A stretch of DNA of 43,550 nucleotides from Actinomycetota bacterium. Lineage in GTDB: Bacteria > Actinomycetota > Acidimicrobiia > Acidimicrobiales > Acidimicrobilacustridaceae. The stretch lies in contig WLCQ01000004.1 in assembly GCA_009705225.1 (NCBI GenBank), positions 1 through 43,550 on the forward strand. The letters are read 5' to 3'. A program made the position numbers and the translations under genes. Under the pieces are notes generated by a model, which saw nothing but the letters and a program-made list of their open reading frames with translations, did not search any database and was not told the origin of the DNA. Positions within the stretch are counted from its first letter, which is position 1. Every line of letters begins with the position of its first letter. Shown piece after piece: positions 33,262-42,449 of the stretch.

Positions 33262-34413
33262 TCAGAGTGCGGGGAGGACAGTCGACGGCAGCGGATGACG
33301 GAACAGCGCTGCGGCATTCTCACAGAGGATGGAGCGCAGCTCATGCGTCGGAAGGTCACCGTAGACGTCGGCCACGAGTTGCTGGGTGTGTGGCCATGTG
33401 CCGTCGCCGTGGGGGTAGTCGGTCTCGAACATGATGTTCTCCACCCCGATGCGATGGCGCGTAGAAATCGTGGAAGGGTCGTCGAGCGTGCAGAACCAGA
33501 AGTTTCGCTGAAGCACCTCAGCCGGCCTGAGATCCCAACCGAGCCCGTATCCCGAGCGGTCGACGACGTTGTCAAGGCGATCGAGAAGCATTGCGACCCA
33601 GCCGATACCTCCCTCGGACATGGCGATCTTCAGATTCGGATAACGCAGGGCGTACCCCGACCACAGCCACTCAGCACAGGCCGAAAGCGACAGTTGCCCG
33701 AACATCGTGGCGCCCAACTGCAGCGCAGGAGCCATCTCAGGAATCTCATAACCCCCGGAAGAGCCGACATGCAATGCAATGACGGTGTCGGTCTCCGCAC
33801 AGGCCTTGATGATCGGGTCCCAGTATCCGGTGAACAGTGACGGCAGGCCGATGCGATGCGGACGTTCGGGGAGAGTGACCGCAACGAATCCTCGCTCGGC
33901 GTTTCGAACTATTTCCGCGGCTCCAAGTTCGGGGTCGGAAAGGTAGGTGATGCCGAGCGGGATGATCCGTTCGGGATACGGGGACCACCAGTCGTCATGC
34001 AGCCAGTCATTCCAGGCACGTGTGGTGTGCAGACCGAGTTCTCGGTCATCGACGTCTGCGAACACACGCCCGCAGAATCCAGTGATCATCGATGGAAAGT
34101 TGAGCGAGGCCCAAACTCCGTTGAGATCCATGTCGTGCACCCGGGCGTCGATATCCCAGCACCCGCGTCGCATATCGGCGAACCGAGTCGGTTCAAGATT
34201 GCGCATTGACTGCTCACGACCGGCAACTGCATTCATTCCGACCTGGGTGAACCGACGACCCTCGAACTCCCAGACCTCGTGACCACGCTCATCGACAACG
34301 ACACGAGGAGCGCGTGCTTGGAAGGCTGATGGGAGCCGACCCTCGAACATGTCGGGGGGCTCAACCAGGTGATCGTCCACAGAAATAATCGTGTACTTCA
34401 ACTCGGCTGGCAT
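33262..34413 (-). CDS. amidohydrolase 2 family protein
   Basis: A 383-residue TIM-barrel hydrolase. TIISVDDHLVEPPDMFEGRL (D13, H15) is the N-terminal metal-site signature of a common actinobacterial amidohydrolase-2 subgroup, VIALHVGSSGGYE carries the mid-barrel His, and FETDYPHGDGTWPHT carries the catalytic Asp. Substrate unknown; many members stand next to acyl-CoA ligases and CoA-dependent degradation genes, as here. The ATG at 34413 has no strong ribosome binding site; a GTG at 34473 would add 20 low-complexity acidic residues. First gene of a likely operon with the ligase and channel genes, divergent from the acyltransferase. Confidence 0.86.
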   Translation of the reverse strand: MPAELKYTIISVDDHLVEPPDMFEGRLPSAFQARAPRVVVDERGHEVWEFEGRRFTQVGMNAVAGREQSMRNLEPTRFADMRRGCWDIDARVHDMDLNGVWASLNFPSMITGFCGRVFADVDDRELGLHTTRAWNDWLHDDWWSPYPERIIPLGITYLSDPELGAAEIVRNAERGFVAVTLPERPHRIGLPSLFTGYWDPIIKACAETDTVIALHVGSSGGYEIPEMAPALQLGATMFGQLSLSACAEWLWSGYALRYPNLKIAMSEGGIGWVAMLLDRLDNVVDRSGYGLGWDLRPAEVLQRNFWFCTLDDPSTISTRHRIGVENIMFETDYPHGDGTWPHTQQLVADVYGDLPTHELRSILCENAAALFRHPLPSTVLPAL

Positions 34414-34560
34414 GGGATCAGGAAGCAGACCGCTTCGCCCGGACCCAACCTCCTCCACCTCGTCGTTTGCCACGTGCGGATCGTAGCTTCGACTCCGCGG
34501 AGCCTCCCCCGAATGAGCCGACCAGCATTGTCGTGACCGGGGTGGTGAACCGCACACTGG

Positions 34561-34600
34561 TACCTTGACCGAGGTGAACGGTTCTCGGAGAGCCCGATGA
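34561..34600 (+). promoter_or_regulatory. putative promoter and 8-codon leader ORF before the acyltransferase gene
   Basis: TACCTT (34561-34566) fits TANNNT. Seven bases later GTG at 34574 opens an eight-codon frame (MNGSRRAR) whose TGA stop at 34598-34600 overlaps the acyltransferase ATG as ATGA. If transcription starts at about 34574, the short frame would be translated leaderless and could deliver ribosomes to the main start, which also has GGAGAG nearby. Read from sequence; translation is hypothetical. Confidence 0.3.
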
Positions 34601-36585
34601 CGGCGTCCGTCGTTTCCAACGATCAAGGCTCGTCGTCCTCGGCCGCCACCGATCGTCACCGAATGCCCCATCTCCGCGCTCTCGATGGCCTTCGTGGTCT
34701 TGCTGTCATCGGTGTCCTGTTGTTCCACTCCGGGTTCGACTGGGCGACGGGCGGCTATCTCGGGGTGTCAACCTTCTTCACCCTTTCCGGGTTCCTGATC
34801 ACGAATCTGCTCGTGCGTGAGTGGGACGCACACGGCTCCATCCGACTGGGGGGATTCTGGACCCGCCGGTTCCGCCGCCTCTTGCCCGCAGCAATCGTCA
34901 CGATCCTGATCACCGGATTGGTGTTCTGGCGTCTGGGCACACCTGAACAGCTCCAGAACCTGCGCCTCGACATGCTGGGTGCGCTCGGGTATGCGGCGAA
35001 CTGGCGTTTCTATTTCGCCGGAACCAGCTACGGAACGTTGTTCGCGGCGCCCAGTCCACTGCAGCATTTCTGGAGCCTCGCGATCGAGGAGCAGTTCTAC
35101 CTGTTCTTCCCACCGATCGTGATCGTCCTCACGCGCATGGGTGGCCGGCGTCTTCTCAGCGTTGCAGTGGCTGCCGCGACCGTCGCCTCAATCGGAATTT
35201 CGATGCTCCTGCGAGCGAACGTCGATCGCGTGTACTACGGCACGGACACTCGAGTCGCTGAACTACTGCTCGGCGTGCTGCTTGCTTTGTGGTGGTCTGC
35301 GCCGACTCGACGACCGAAGCATCAAGGCGAAATCAACTCTGATGACACGTCACGATCGACGATCCTCGACGTCGCCGGCTTCGCAGCGCTCATCGCGATG
35401 TTCGGCGCGTGGTGGCGACTGAGTGAAACTTCCGCGCTGCTGCCGCGCGGCGGTTTCCCGATCTACGCGCTATGCACCACCGTGATCATCCTCGCCGGAA
35501 CCCGACGTGGCCTTGTCACAAAGGTCCTCTCTTTCCCGGTGCTGCGCTGGGCCGGGCTCATCTCCTACGGCCTCTACCTCTACCACTGGCCAGTCTTCCT
35601 AGTCCTCAGCGAATCCCGGGTCGGATGGCAGCAATGGCCGCTGTTCGGGCTCCGGATGCTGGTGACAGTCGCTATCGCGTGCGTTTCGTATTTCATTCTC
35701 GAAATGCCCGTACGACGCGGTCATCTCTTCATCACCGGACGCTCCGCTCTCACCGCCGGAGTCAGCGCCGCGCTCCTCGTGGCGATGGTCGCAGTAGCCG
35801 TCACGCTTCATCCGCCAACCAGCACGGCAGCGTTCGTCGATGTGAACATCGGCGACACTGCGACGTACGGGCAGAACCATGTCGAGGATCAGGTCCCGGC
35901 GCCCGGAGCACCAAAGGCTGTGCTCATAATCGGCGACTCAGGAATGGTGGACGAACAGACTGCTCTCGAGGCGGCGTTCCATGCAGCCGGCACCGGCCAC
36001 GTACAACTCGCCGCCGGACCCGGAATCGGCCTCAGTCAGCCGGTGGACTGGCGTGGCGAATGGACCAGACTGGTCGAGCAGGTGAATCCCGATCTCGTGA
36101 TCGTCATGATGGGTGGTTGGGACATGAAGTTCGTCAATGCGAACGGCCCGAAGGCCTATGAGGAGTTGCTCGCCGAAGCGGTCAGGATCTTCACGAAACG
36201 CGGAGCTCGCATCCTCTGGCTGCCAATGCTGCCCGGCGGAAAACTCACCGCCGGAAGCGTGAATGACGCAGCCATCAATTCGATCATCGCGACTCTTCCC
36301 GCCTCGTTCCCGGGAGTTGTGTTCCACCCACAGGTAGGGGCCTCATTGCTGCGACCAGACGGCACGAACGGGATTTCCTATACCGACGATGGAGGGCAGA
36401 CCGTACTCCTGCGCAAGCCGGACGGATGGCACCTCTGCCAAGAAGGAGCGGCACGTCTCGCCCAGGAGGTTCTCGATGCAGCGGTCGCGCTTGAACTCAG
36501 CCCGCCAGCCTCAGAACCTTGGCGAAATGGCCCATGGGTTGATGCCGCCAATTTCAATGACCCCTCCGGCGCCTGCCCTCACTGA
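34597..36585 (+). CDS. OafA/YrhL-like membrane acyltransferase with C-terminal SGNH domain
   Basis: A 662-residue protein. The N-terminal half is an acyltransferase-3 membrane domain with about ten helices: LRALDGLRGLAVIGVLLFHS holds the catalytic H44, and FWTRRFRRLLPA is the conserved basic loop. After a linker near residue 400, an extracytoplasmic SGNH-like domain starts at VLIIGDSGMVDE (GDS nucleophile) and ends with DGWHL, giving the Asp-His pair; GGWD stands at the block III position. Such fusions O-acylate or deacylate surface polysaccharides. It is followed 38 bp later by the AftD-like gene, suggesting modification of the same envelope polymer. Confidence 0.92.
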   Translation: MTASVVSNDQGSSSSAATDRHRMPHLRALDGLRGLAVIGVLLFHSGFDWATGGYLGVSTFFTLSGFLITNLLVREWDAHGSIRLGGFWTRRFRRLLPAAIVTILITGLVFWRLGTPEQLQNLRLDMLGALGYAANWRFYFAGTSYGTLFAAPSPLQHFWSLAIEEQFYLFFPPIVIVLTRMGGRRLLSVAVAAATVASIGISMLLRANVDRVYYGTDTRVAELLLGVLLALWWSAPTRRPKHQGEINSDDTSRSTILDVAGFAALIAMFGAWWRLSETSALLPRGGFPIYALCTTVIILAGTRRGLVTKVLSFPVLRWAGLISYGLYLYHWPVFLVLSESRVGWQQWPLFGLRMLVTVAIACVSYFILEMPVRRGHLFITGRSALTAGVSAALLVAMVAVAVTLHPPTSTAAFVDVNIGDTATYGQNHVEDQVPAPGAPKAVLIIGDSGMVDEQTALEAAFHAAGTGHVQLAAGPGIGLSQPVDWRGEWTRLVEQVNPDLVIVMMGGWDMKFVNANGPKAYEELLAEAVRIFTKRGARILWLPMLPGGKLTAGSVNDAAINSIIATLPASFPGVVFHPQVGASLLRPDGTNGISYTDDGGQTVLLRKPDGWHLCQEGAARLAQEVLDAAVALELSPPASEPWRNGPWVDAANFNDPSGACPH

Positions 36586-36604
36586 TCCGCCGTTCCGACA
36601 CCGG

Positions 36605-36610
36605 TAGGGT
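36605..36610 (+). promoter_or_regulatory. putative -10 element (TAGGGT) of the AftD-like gene
   Basis: TAGGGT, identical to the hexamer before the GT87 gene, ends 13 nt before the ATG at 36624. It would give the AftD-like gene its own promoter with a leader of only a few bases, although read-through from the acyltransferase gene is also possible. Confidence 0.35.
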
Positions 36611-36623
36611 CTCTTCGCCCATC

Positions 36624-39600
36624 ATGACCATGCAGCCAGAACCCGGATACAGCACCACCACCTACGCCGACCGACCGGAGAACTCCGGCGTGAAGTCACG
36701 CGTTCTCGCCCGGGTCCGACGCTCGTGGCTCGGACTTACCCTTGCGTTCCTCGCATATGTGCCACTCCTGCTGTCATCGCCGGGGAAGATCTCCGCTGAT
36801 ACCAAGGCGTACCTCTATCTCGACCCGGGTCGTCTGCTCGATCGGGCTTGGTTGATGTGGAATACCAACGTCAATGCAGGAACAGTCGTTCATCAGAACA
36901 TCGGATACATGTTCCCCCTCGGGCCGTACTACTGGTTCATGCGGTTCATCGGAGTACCGACTTGGATCGCTGAGCGACTCATGTTCGGAACCATTCTCTT
37001 TGCTGCCGGCTACGGCGCGGTCTGGATGCTTCGCCGACTCGGCCTCCGAGGCCCGGGCGTCGCAGTCGGTGGATTCGTTTACATGCTGAGTCCGTACGTC
37101 CTCGCCTACTTCGGACGAACCTCGGTCATCCTCCAGCCATGGTCGGCGCTGCCATGGCTCATCGGCCTTCTCTTTGTTGCGCTGCGTCAACGCACCTGGC
37201 GAGCACCAGTACTCATCGCCATCATCATCACCATCATGTCAGGCACGAACGCCAGCTCTGTGGTGTTCGTGCTCGTCGCACCGGCGCTCCTCGTGCCGTA
37301 CATGGTGTGGGTCACCCACGAGGTTCGACTTCGCGACGCGGCGCGCACCGTTGTCCGTGTTGGCGTCGCCACTATCCCCGCCCAGCTGTGGTGGGTGGCG
37401 GGACTCGGCGTGCAGGGGACCTACGGACTCCCGATCCTGCAACTCACCGAGACGGTGAAGACCGTCGCCGAAACCTCAACGGGATCTGAACTCCTCCGGG
37501 GACTCGGATACTGGTACTTCTATGGACGCGACGGCCTATCGCAGTGGACCGGCTCGAGCACGCTCTACACGCAGAACGTACTGATGTTCCTCATCGGGTT
37601 CGTCCTTCCGACCCTCGGCCTGCTCGGGGCAATGCTTGTGCGCTGGCGCTATCGCGGGTACTTCCTACTGCTCGTCATCGTCGGTCTGATCGCCGGACTT
37701 GGTACCTATCCATACGAGGATCCGACCCCGTTCGGGTCGATCGTCAAAGAAACGACGAAAAGCGCAGCGGGCTTGGCCCTTCGCAACTCTTCGCGGGCGC
37801 TGCCCCTTCTTGTCCTCGGCCTCGCCGCACTCCTCGCAGCGGCAGTGCAACCGGCGGCCGCAGCCATCAGTTCCCGGGTAGCACAGCGTCGTCGTCACCG
37901 GGTCGAACCGCTGCTCGCCGGTTCACTCATCCTCGTGGCGCTCCTCGCGCTTCCACCGCTTTGGAGCGGAGGACTCGTGCAGGCCGATCTCCAATTCCCC
38001 GAGGAACTTCCCGAGTACTGGACCGAGGCGGCGAGCGCTCTTGACTCGACCACCGACGGCTCGCGCGTACTCGAACTGCCAGGGACCGACTTCTACGCCT
38101 ATCGGTGGGGACTCACCCAGGATCCCATCACCCCGGGCATCATGGACCGTCCGTGGGTGGGGCGGGAACTCACTGCCTATGGGACCCCTCCCGGAGTTGA
38201 CCTTCTCCGGGCTCTCGATACTCCCATCCAGGAGAGTGTGTTCCAGGCCGGTTCCGTCGCTCCCATCGCAAGACTCTTCGGAGCCTCTGATGTTCTGCTG
38301 CGTATGGACACGCAATACGAGCGCTACCACGCTCCCCGTCCGGCCGACCTCTGGGCGCAGTTCGGAGCGGAGAAGGGACTCCCGGCGCTCGGACTCGCGG
38401 CGCCACGCACCTTCGGACACCCGACGCCATTCATGCCAGACCCGAGACAACCAACCGTTGACGAATACGAGCTCGCCCGGTCCACCACCACAGCGCTCAA
38501 TCCTCCGCTCGCGGTGTATCCGATCTCCGACGCCCGGTCGATGGTGCGAGCGGAGCCGACAGCTGGATCGCTCATCGTCTGGGGCGATGGTGCAGGACTC
38601 GTCAATGCTGCTGGGGCGGGATTGCTCGACACTCGCGGCGCCATCATCTACTCGTCAACGCTCGACACGCACCCAACACTCCTGCCGTTCCTTCGCACCG
38701 GGCGACCATCACTGCTGATCACCGACACAAATCGACGTCAGGGCTCGCGTTGGGGAACGACACGAGAGAACACTGGTGCTACAGAAGCGGCAGGATCGGT
38801 TCCGCTCATCGTCGATCCGCGTGATGCCCGTCTGGACACATTCCCCGGAACTGATGAGTCCTTCAAGACGGTTGCGGAATACGGCCCCGACGTCGCGAAC
38901 ATCCGAGCCACCCGCTATGGCGTTGATGGGGCGTATTCGATCGGTGCGAGACCAGCCAACGCGATCGACGGAGATCCTCGAACCTCGTGGATCGTCGGAG
39001 ACTCAAAGGAGGTTGTCGGCGATTTTCTCCGCGTCGACTACCGCCATCCGATTTCCGCTGATCACATCGACGTCACACAACTCCAAGGAAACCGATTCAT
39101 CACGAAACTGAGTGTGCTTCTCGATGGGGTCGTCGATACCACGGTCGCCCTTGACGATTCCTCCTTCGTCGCACCGGGACAACGAATTCAACTCGACACT
39201 CTCCGAACATTCAGCACCCTGGAACTTCGTATCGACGATGCAAATGTCACCAACCTTGTCTCGTTCTCCGGGGTCTCTGACGTCGGGTTCAGGGAAGTCA
39301 CGGTGCCCGGCGTGGAGGCCACCGAATGGATTCGAGTGCCGTCGGCGGGGCTCGAATCCTTCGGCACATCGTCAAGTCCAATCAGTTTCCTTTTCACCCG
39401 ACTTCGGGCCAATCCTCTCGAGGGATACCGTCAGGACCCTGAGCTTCACATCGCTCGTATCTTCACCTCACCGAGAGCGTCCGGCTATCTCCTGCAGACC
39501 ACGGCTCGCGTTTCAGGAACCGCTCCCTCTCAACGGATCGATGCGTTCATCGGACGCCCCGGCACCGAACAGGGCTACGCCTCGGTGAACGGCGACCTCT

Positions 39601-41048
39601 ACCTCTTCGGGTACCTGGGTGCGCGACCGTCGAGCGCACTTGACGGAGATCCGTCCACGGCATGGGTCACCCCTTTCGGACCGCAGATCGGTAGCGGATT
39701 CAGCATCGTGAATCCCTCACCCACGTTCATCGATCATCTCCGCCTCAGTGTCATCGCCGACGGCAAGCATTCGGTGCCCACCTCCCTGCGTCTCACCGCC
39801 GAAGACGGTTCCAAACATGACGTCGCCGTGCCCGCCATCGAAGACTCCACCGAGCCCGGTGCCACCGTGACTGTCGAAATTCCCATCGAAGGGTTCACTG
39901 CGACGAAACTCGATGTAACAATCACAGGCCAGCGGTACGTCGACACGAAGGATCCCTTCACGGCACGCCCGCATGCCCTTCCGATCGCGATAGCCGAACT
40001 CGGACTCCCCCACACCGTCGGGCCCGTTCCCGCGGAACTCCCCATGACCTGCCGCTCAGGAATCATGGCGATCGACGGTGTCGATGTGCCCGTGCAGATC
40101 ACGGGCAGTACGAGCGACGCGTTGGCCCGCCAGCCGCTCAGGGCTGTGCCTTGCGAGAGTTCAATCTTCGATCTCGGGGCTGGTGATCACACGGTGCGCG
40201 CTTCGAACGGCCTCGATACCGGCATCGACATCGACCAGAGTTCGCTGCAGTCGGTTCTCCCCGGAACCACGGCGCCGACGGCTGCCGGCCCGACGCCGGC
40301 CGACACCTCAGCTCTACCTCTTATCGAGAATGAATCAACCGGTCGACTCTCCTACCGAGTCACAAGCACCAACGGGGACTCCCCGTACTTCCTTGTGCTC
40401 GGCCAATCCCTCTCCGACGGCTGGACTGCGAGAATCCGGGGCGGTGCTTCACTCGGCGCACCAATACTCATCGACGGTCTCGCCAACGGCTGGTTGATCG
40501 ATCCCACCGTTGTCGGAAGTACGGTCGTCATTGATCTTGAGTGGACCCCACAGAAGGCCGTGAACTTCGCACTGCTGGTCTCCGCGTTCTGGCTGGTGCT
40601 GCTCACATCGGCCGCGGTCTGGATGGCCTTCAAACGACGCCGTTCCGCCCTGATTGAGGAAGACTCGTCAGCTCCACAACCCATGCCTGACTCTCGAGCG
40701 TGGCCCGAGGGTCGCCGCTTCGGAGCGATCATCGCAGCGGTCCTGACCAGCGGACTGCTGGCCGCGCTGTTCGGTGGATTCGCGGTCGGAGCGATCGTCA
40801 TGGTCCTCTCCGCGGCTTCTGCTCTCAGAGCGCGTGGGCGGCTGCTCCTGGTGGCGGCAACCCTGATCTCGATGATCGGCGTGGTCGGCCTCTATGTGGC
40901 TCTGCAACTTCGTCGCCAGATCCCTTCCGGAGTGGAGTGGGTTTCCGGGTTCATGTTCGCCCCTCAGCTCACACTGATCGCCGTGTTCTGTGTCGTGGCT
41001 GAGTCGCTCCTGCGTCTCGCCTCTCGGATCCGACCGAACGCCCAGTAG
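36624..41048 (+). CDS. AftD-like alpha-(1->3)-arabinofuranosyltransferase (DUF3367) with two F5/8 type C-like modules
   Basis: A 1474-residue membrane enzyme. The N-terminal GT-C domain matches mycobacterial AftD: ISADTKAYLYLDPGRLLDRA carries the first-loop Asp (D59), followed by VVHQNIGYMFPLGPYYWFM and GVPTWIAERLMFG. Mycobacterial AftD adds arabinofuranose from decaprenyl-phospho-arabinose to arabinogalactan/lipoarabinomannan on the outer face. Two discoidin-like modules lie at about residues 770-890 and 990-1140, opening RPANAIDGDPRTSWI and RPSSALDGDPSTAWV. At least three C-terminal membrane segments start near residue 1312. Length is normal for the family. Donor sugar and acceptor are inferred from homology. 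Its 3' end overlaps the GT39 gene by 85 bp. Confidence 0.9.
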   Translation: MTMQPEPGYSTTTYADRPENSGVKSRVLARVRRSWLGLTLAFLAYVPLLLSSPGKISADTKAYLYLDPGRLLDRAWLMWNTNVNAGTVVHQNIGYMFPLGPYYWFMRFIGVPTWIAERLMFGTILFAAGYGAVWMLRRLGLRGPGVAVGGFVYMLSPYVLAYFGRTSVILQPWSALPWLIGLLFVALRQRTWRAPVLIAIIITIMSGTNASSVVFVLVAPALLVPYMVWVTHEVRLRDAARTVVRVGVATIPAQLWWVAGLGVQGTYGLPILQLTETVKTVAETSTGSELLRGLGYWYFYGRDGLSQWTGSSTLYTQNVLMFLIGFVLPTLGLLGAMLVRWRYRGYFLLLVIVGLIAGLGTYPYEDPTPFGSIVKETTKSAAGLALRNSSRALPLLVLGLAALLAAAVQPAAAAISSRVAQRRRHRVEPLLAGSLILVALLALPPLWSGGLVQADLQFPEELPEYWTEAASALDSTTDGSRVLELPGTDFYAYRWGLTQDPITPGIMDRPWVGRELTAYGTPPGVDLLRALDTPIQESVFQAGSVAPIARLFGASDVLLRMDTQYERYHAPRPADLWAQFGAEKGLPALGLAAPRTFGHPTPFMPDPRQPTVDEYELARSTTTALNPPLAVYPISDARSMVRAEPTAGSLIVWGDGAGLVNAAGAGLLDTRGAIIYSSTLDTHPTLLPFLRTGRPSLLITDTNRRQGSRWGTTRENTGATEAAGSVPLIVDPRDARLDTFPGTDESFKTVAEYGPDVANIRATRYGVDGAYSIGARPANAIDGDPRTSWIVGDSKEVVGDFLRVDYRHPISADHIDVTQLQGNRFITKLSVLLDGVVDTTVALDDSSFVAPGQRIQLDTLRTFSTLELRIDDANVTNLVSFSGVSDVGFREVTVPGVEATEWIRVPSAGLESFGTSSSPISFLFTRLRANPLEGYRQDPELHIARIFTSPRASGYLLQTTARVSGTAPSQRIDAFIGRPGTEQGYASVNGDLYLFGYLGARPSSALDGDPSTAWVTPFGPQIGSGFSIVNPSPTFIDHLRLSVIADGKHSVPTSLRLTAEDGSKHDVAVPAIEDSTEPGATVTVEIPIEGFTATKLDVTITGQRYVDTKDPFTARPHALPIAIAELGLPHTVGPVPAELPMTCRSGIMAIDGVDVPVQITGSTSDALARQPLRAVPCESSIFDLGAGDHTVRASNGLDTGIDIDQSSLQSVLPGTTAPTAAGPTPADTSALPLIENESTGRLSYRVTSTNGDSPYFLVLGQSLSDGWTARIRGGASLGAPILIDGLANGWLIDPTVVGSTVVIDLEWTPQKAVNFALLVSAFWLVLLTSAAVWMAFKRRRSALIEEDSSAPQPMPDSRAWPEGRRFGAIIAAVLTSGLLAALFGGFAVGAIVMVLSAASALRARGRLLLVAATLISMIGVVGLYVALQLRRQIPSGVEWVSGFMFAPQLTLIAVFCVVAESLLRLASRIRPNAQ

Positions 41049-42382
41049 ACCGCCAATCCCGCGAGCCAGAAGAACGTCGGCTCACAGGTCACCCGATAAC
41101 GGTTGTTCCCGAAGCCGAGCACGGCGACCATCACGACCAAGGCGGGCCACAGGAGTATGACGTAGAGCGCGAGACGTCGCCTGAGGGCAATGACGACCCC
41201 CCCAACCGCTAGCGCCGCAACCACGTAGTACTCGGCGAGCGAAACCAGCGAGGCCTGAAGATTGCGCCCTTCGACGACGACGTCGTACTTCGCCGTTTGA
41301 ACCGGGCCGAAGAGATTGAACATCCGCAGCACCCGCACGGGCACCGCCACAGTGATGAACCGAACCCGGTGTGCAGCGATGTAGTCGAATGCCTGGGAGC
41401 GACGCAACACATCGCGCTGGGACTCGTCCGGGATCGCGTCGGGGGAGGTCGCGGGCACGATGCCTCCGCAGTAGAGCTCCCAGTACCCCAGTTTGTCTCC
41501 GTAATAGGTCGCATCGCAGTTGGTCTGGGCAAGTGTTGTGCCGGTCTGGCTCAGCACCATCGGCTCAGCGAAGGAGGTGAGGTTGCGAACGATCCATGGT
41601 GCGAGCAGCAGCGCCATGACCAGCGCAGCGAGTGCCCCGTGACCCAAGGTTCGTCGCCATGGGAACCGACGGACCACGAGAGCCCCGATCAACACGAGCG
41701 GCGTGTACACGATCAGTTCTGCCCGGAGGAGACCTCCGACTGCGGCTAGTACGCCCAGCGATGTCGCCAGACGCAAGGTCGGACTCCGCCACCAACGAAC
41801 GGCGACGACCGTAGCGACCGGAACAAACATGACGACAAGGCTCTCACTCATCAGCGAGGCGTCGTTGAGAATGAGAAAGCCGTAGATCGATGCGAACCCG
41901 GCGGCGATGAGACCCACGCCAGGCCCGAAGAGTTCTCGGCCAGCCAGTCCGATGAGGCCGACACCCAGAGTGCCCAAAAACACACCGAGGAGTCGCTGCT
42001 GATTCGGAGTATCGACGCCAAGGAGTCGCGCTCCGGCCAGCGCCATGCTCCACGCAGGAGGGTGTGACATCGTCGGCTGCTCGAGACCCGGCGGAAGCTC
42101 GACGATGATCGGCTGTCCGAAGTGGTCGAGTTCTCTGCGCTCCGTGAGATCCGGGTACCCCTCGAGGTACCGGAACGGATCGATGTAGCCGCGTCCTTCG
42201 ACGAGAAGCTTGGCGGTCTCCGAATAGAATCGTGCATCACCAGTGGGCGCCTCATCCCACTGTGTGACCGCGAGGTTCGCAACGCGAGCACCAAACGCCA
42301 CGAGCATGATGAGACCGAGGATCAGTAGGAAACGACGAGAGGCGTTCCTGGTCGATTCGGGACCTGCTTCGGTGACCACCAC
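40964..42382 (-). CDS. GT39-like polyprenyl-linked glycosyltransferase (ArnT/PMT type)
   Basis: A membrane protein of about 472 residues with the GT-C fold. The first loop has GDARFYSETAKLLVEGRGY with the usual acidic residue, and SHPPAWSMALAGARLLG plus LLGVFLGTLGVGLIGLAGRE are typical of the glycosyltransferase 39 group. About ten further hydrophobic segments follow. It would use a polyprenyl-phosphate sugar on the outer face. The frame extends to an ATG at 42514, but that overlaps the GNAT gene and encodes Ser-rich sequence, so a GTG at 42382 (or 42379) is preferred; neither has a strong ribosome binding site. The end overlaps the convergent AftD-like gene by 85 bp. Confidence 0.82.
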   Translation of the reverse strand: MVVTEAGPESTRNASRRFLLILGLIMLVAFGARVANLAVTQWDEAPTGDARFYSETAKLLVEGRGYIDPFRYLEGYPDLTERRELDHFGQPIIVELPPGLEQPTMSHPPAWSMALAGARLLGVDTPNQQRLLGVFLGTLGVGLIGLAGRELFGPGVGLIAAGFASIYGFLILNDASLMSESLVVMFVPVATVVAVRWWRSPTLRLATSLGVLAAVGGLLRAELIVYTPLVLIGALVVRRFPWRRTLGHGALAALVMALLLAPWIVRNLTSFAEPMVLSQTGTTLAQTNCDATYYGDKLGYWELYCGGIVPATSPDAIPDESQRDVLRRSQAFDYIAAHRVRFITVAVPVRVLRMFNLFGPVQTAKYDVVVEGRNLQASLVSLAEYYVVAALAVGGVVIALRRRLALYVILLWPALVVMVAVLGFGNNRYRVTCEPTFFWLAGLAVYWAFGRIREARRRSDSATTQNTAISVS

Positions 42383-42449
42383 AGAGTCGCAGACTAGGAC
42401 GCCAGAAGCATGGGTGTCCCTTCCCTGAGCGATGCCGGTGTGGCGGAAC

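Noticed and set aside
34414-34728. Longer start for the amidohydrolase at 33262
   Set aside because: The extension runs into the divergent acyltransferase gene and has no family similarity.
35472-36161. Plus-strand open frame of 229 codons inside the acyltransferase gene
   Set aside because: Out-of-frame shadow, very rich in Arg and His, inside an uninterrupted acyltransferase/SGNH frame.
37139-37489. Frame encoding a run of six histidines
   Set aside because: It is the alternate-frame reading of the Ile-rich membrane segment of the AftD-like gene (repeated ATC codons), not a metal-binding protein.
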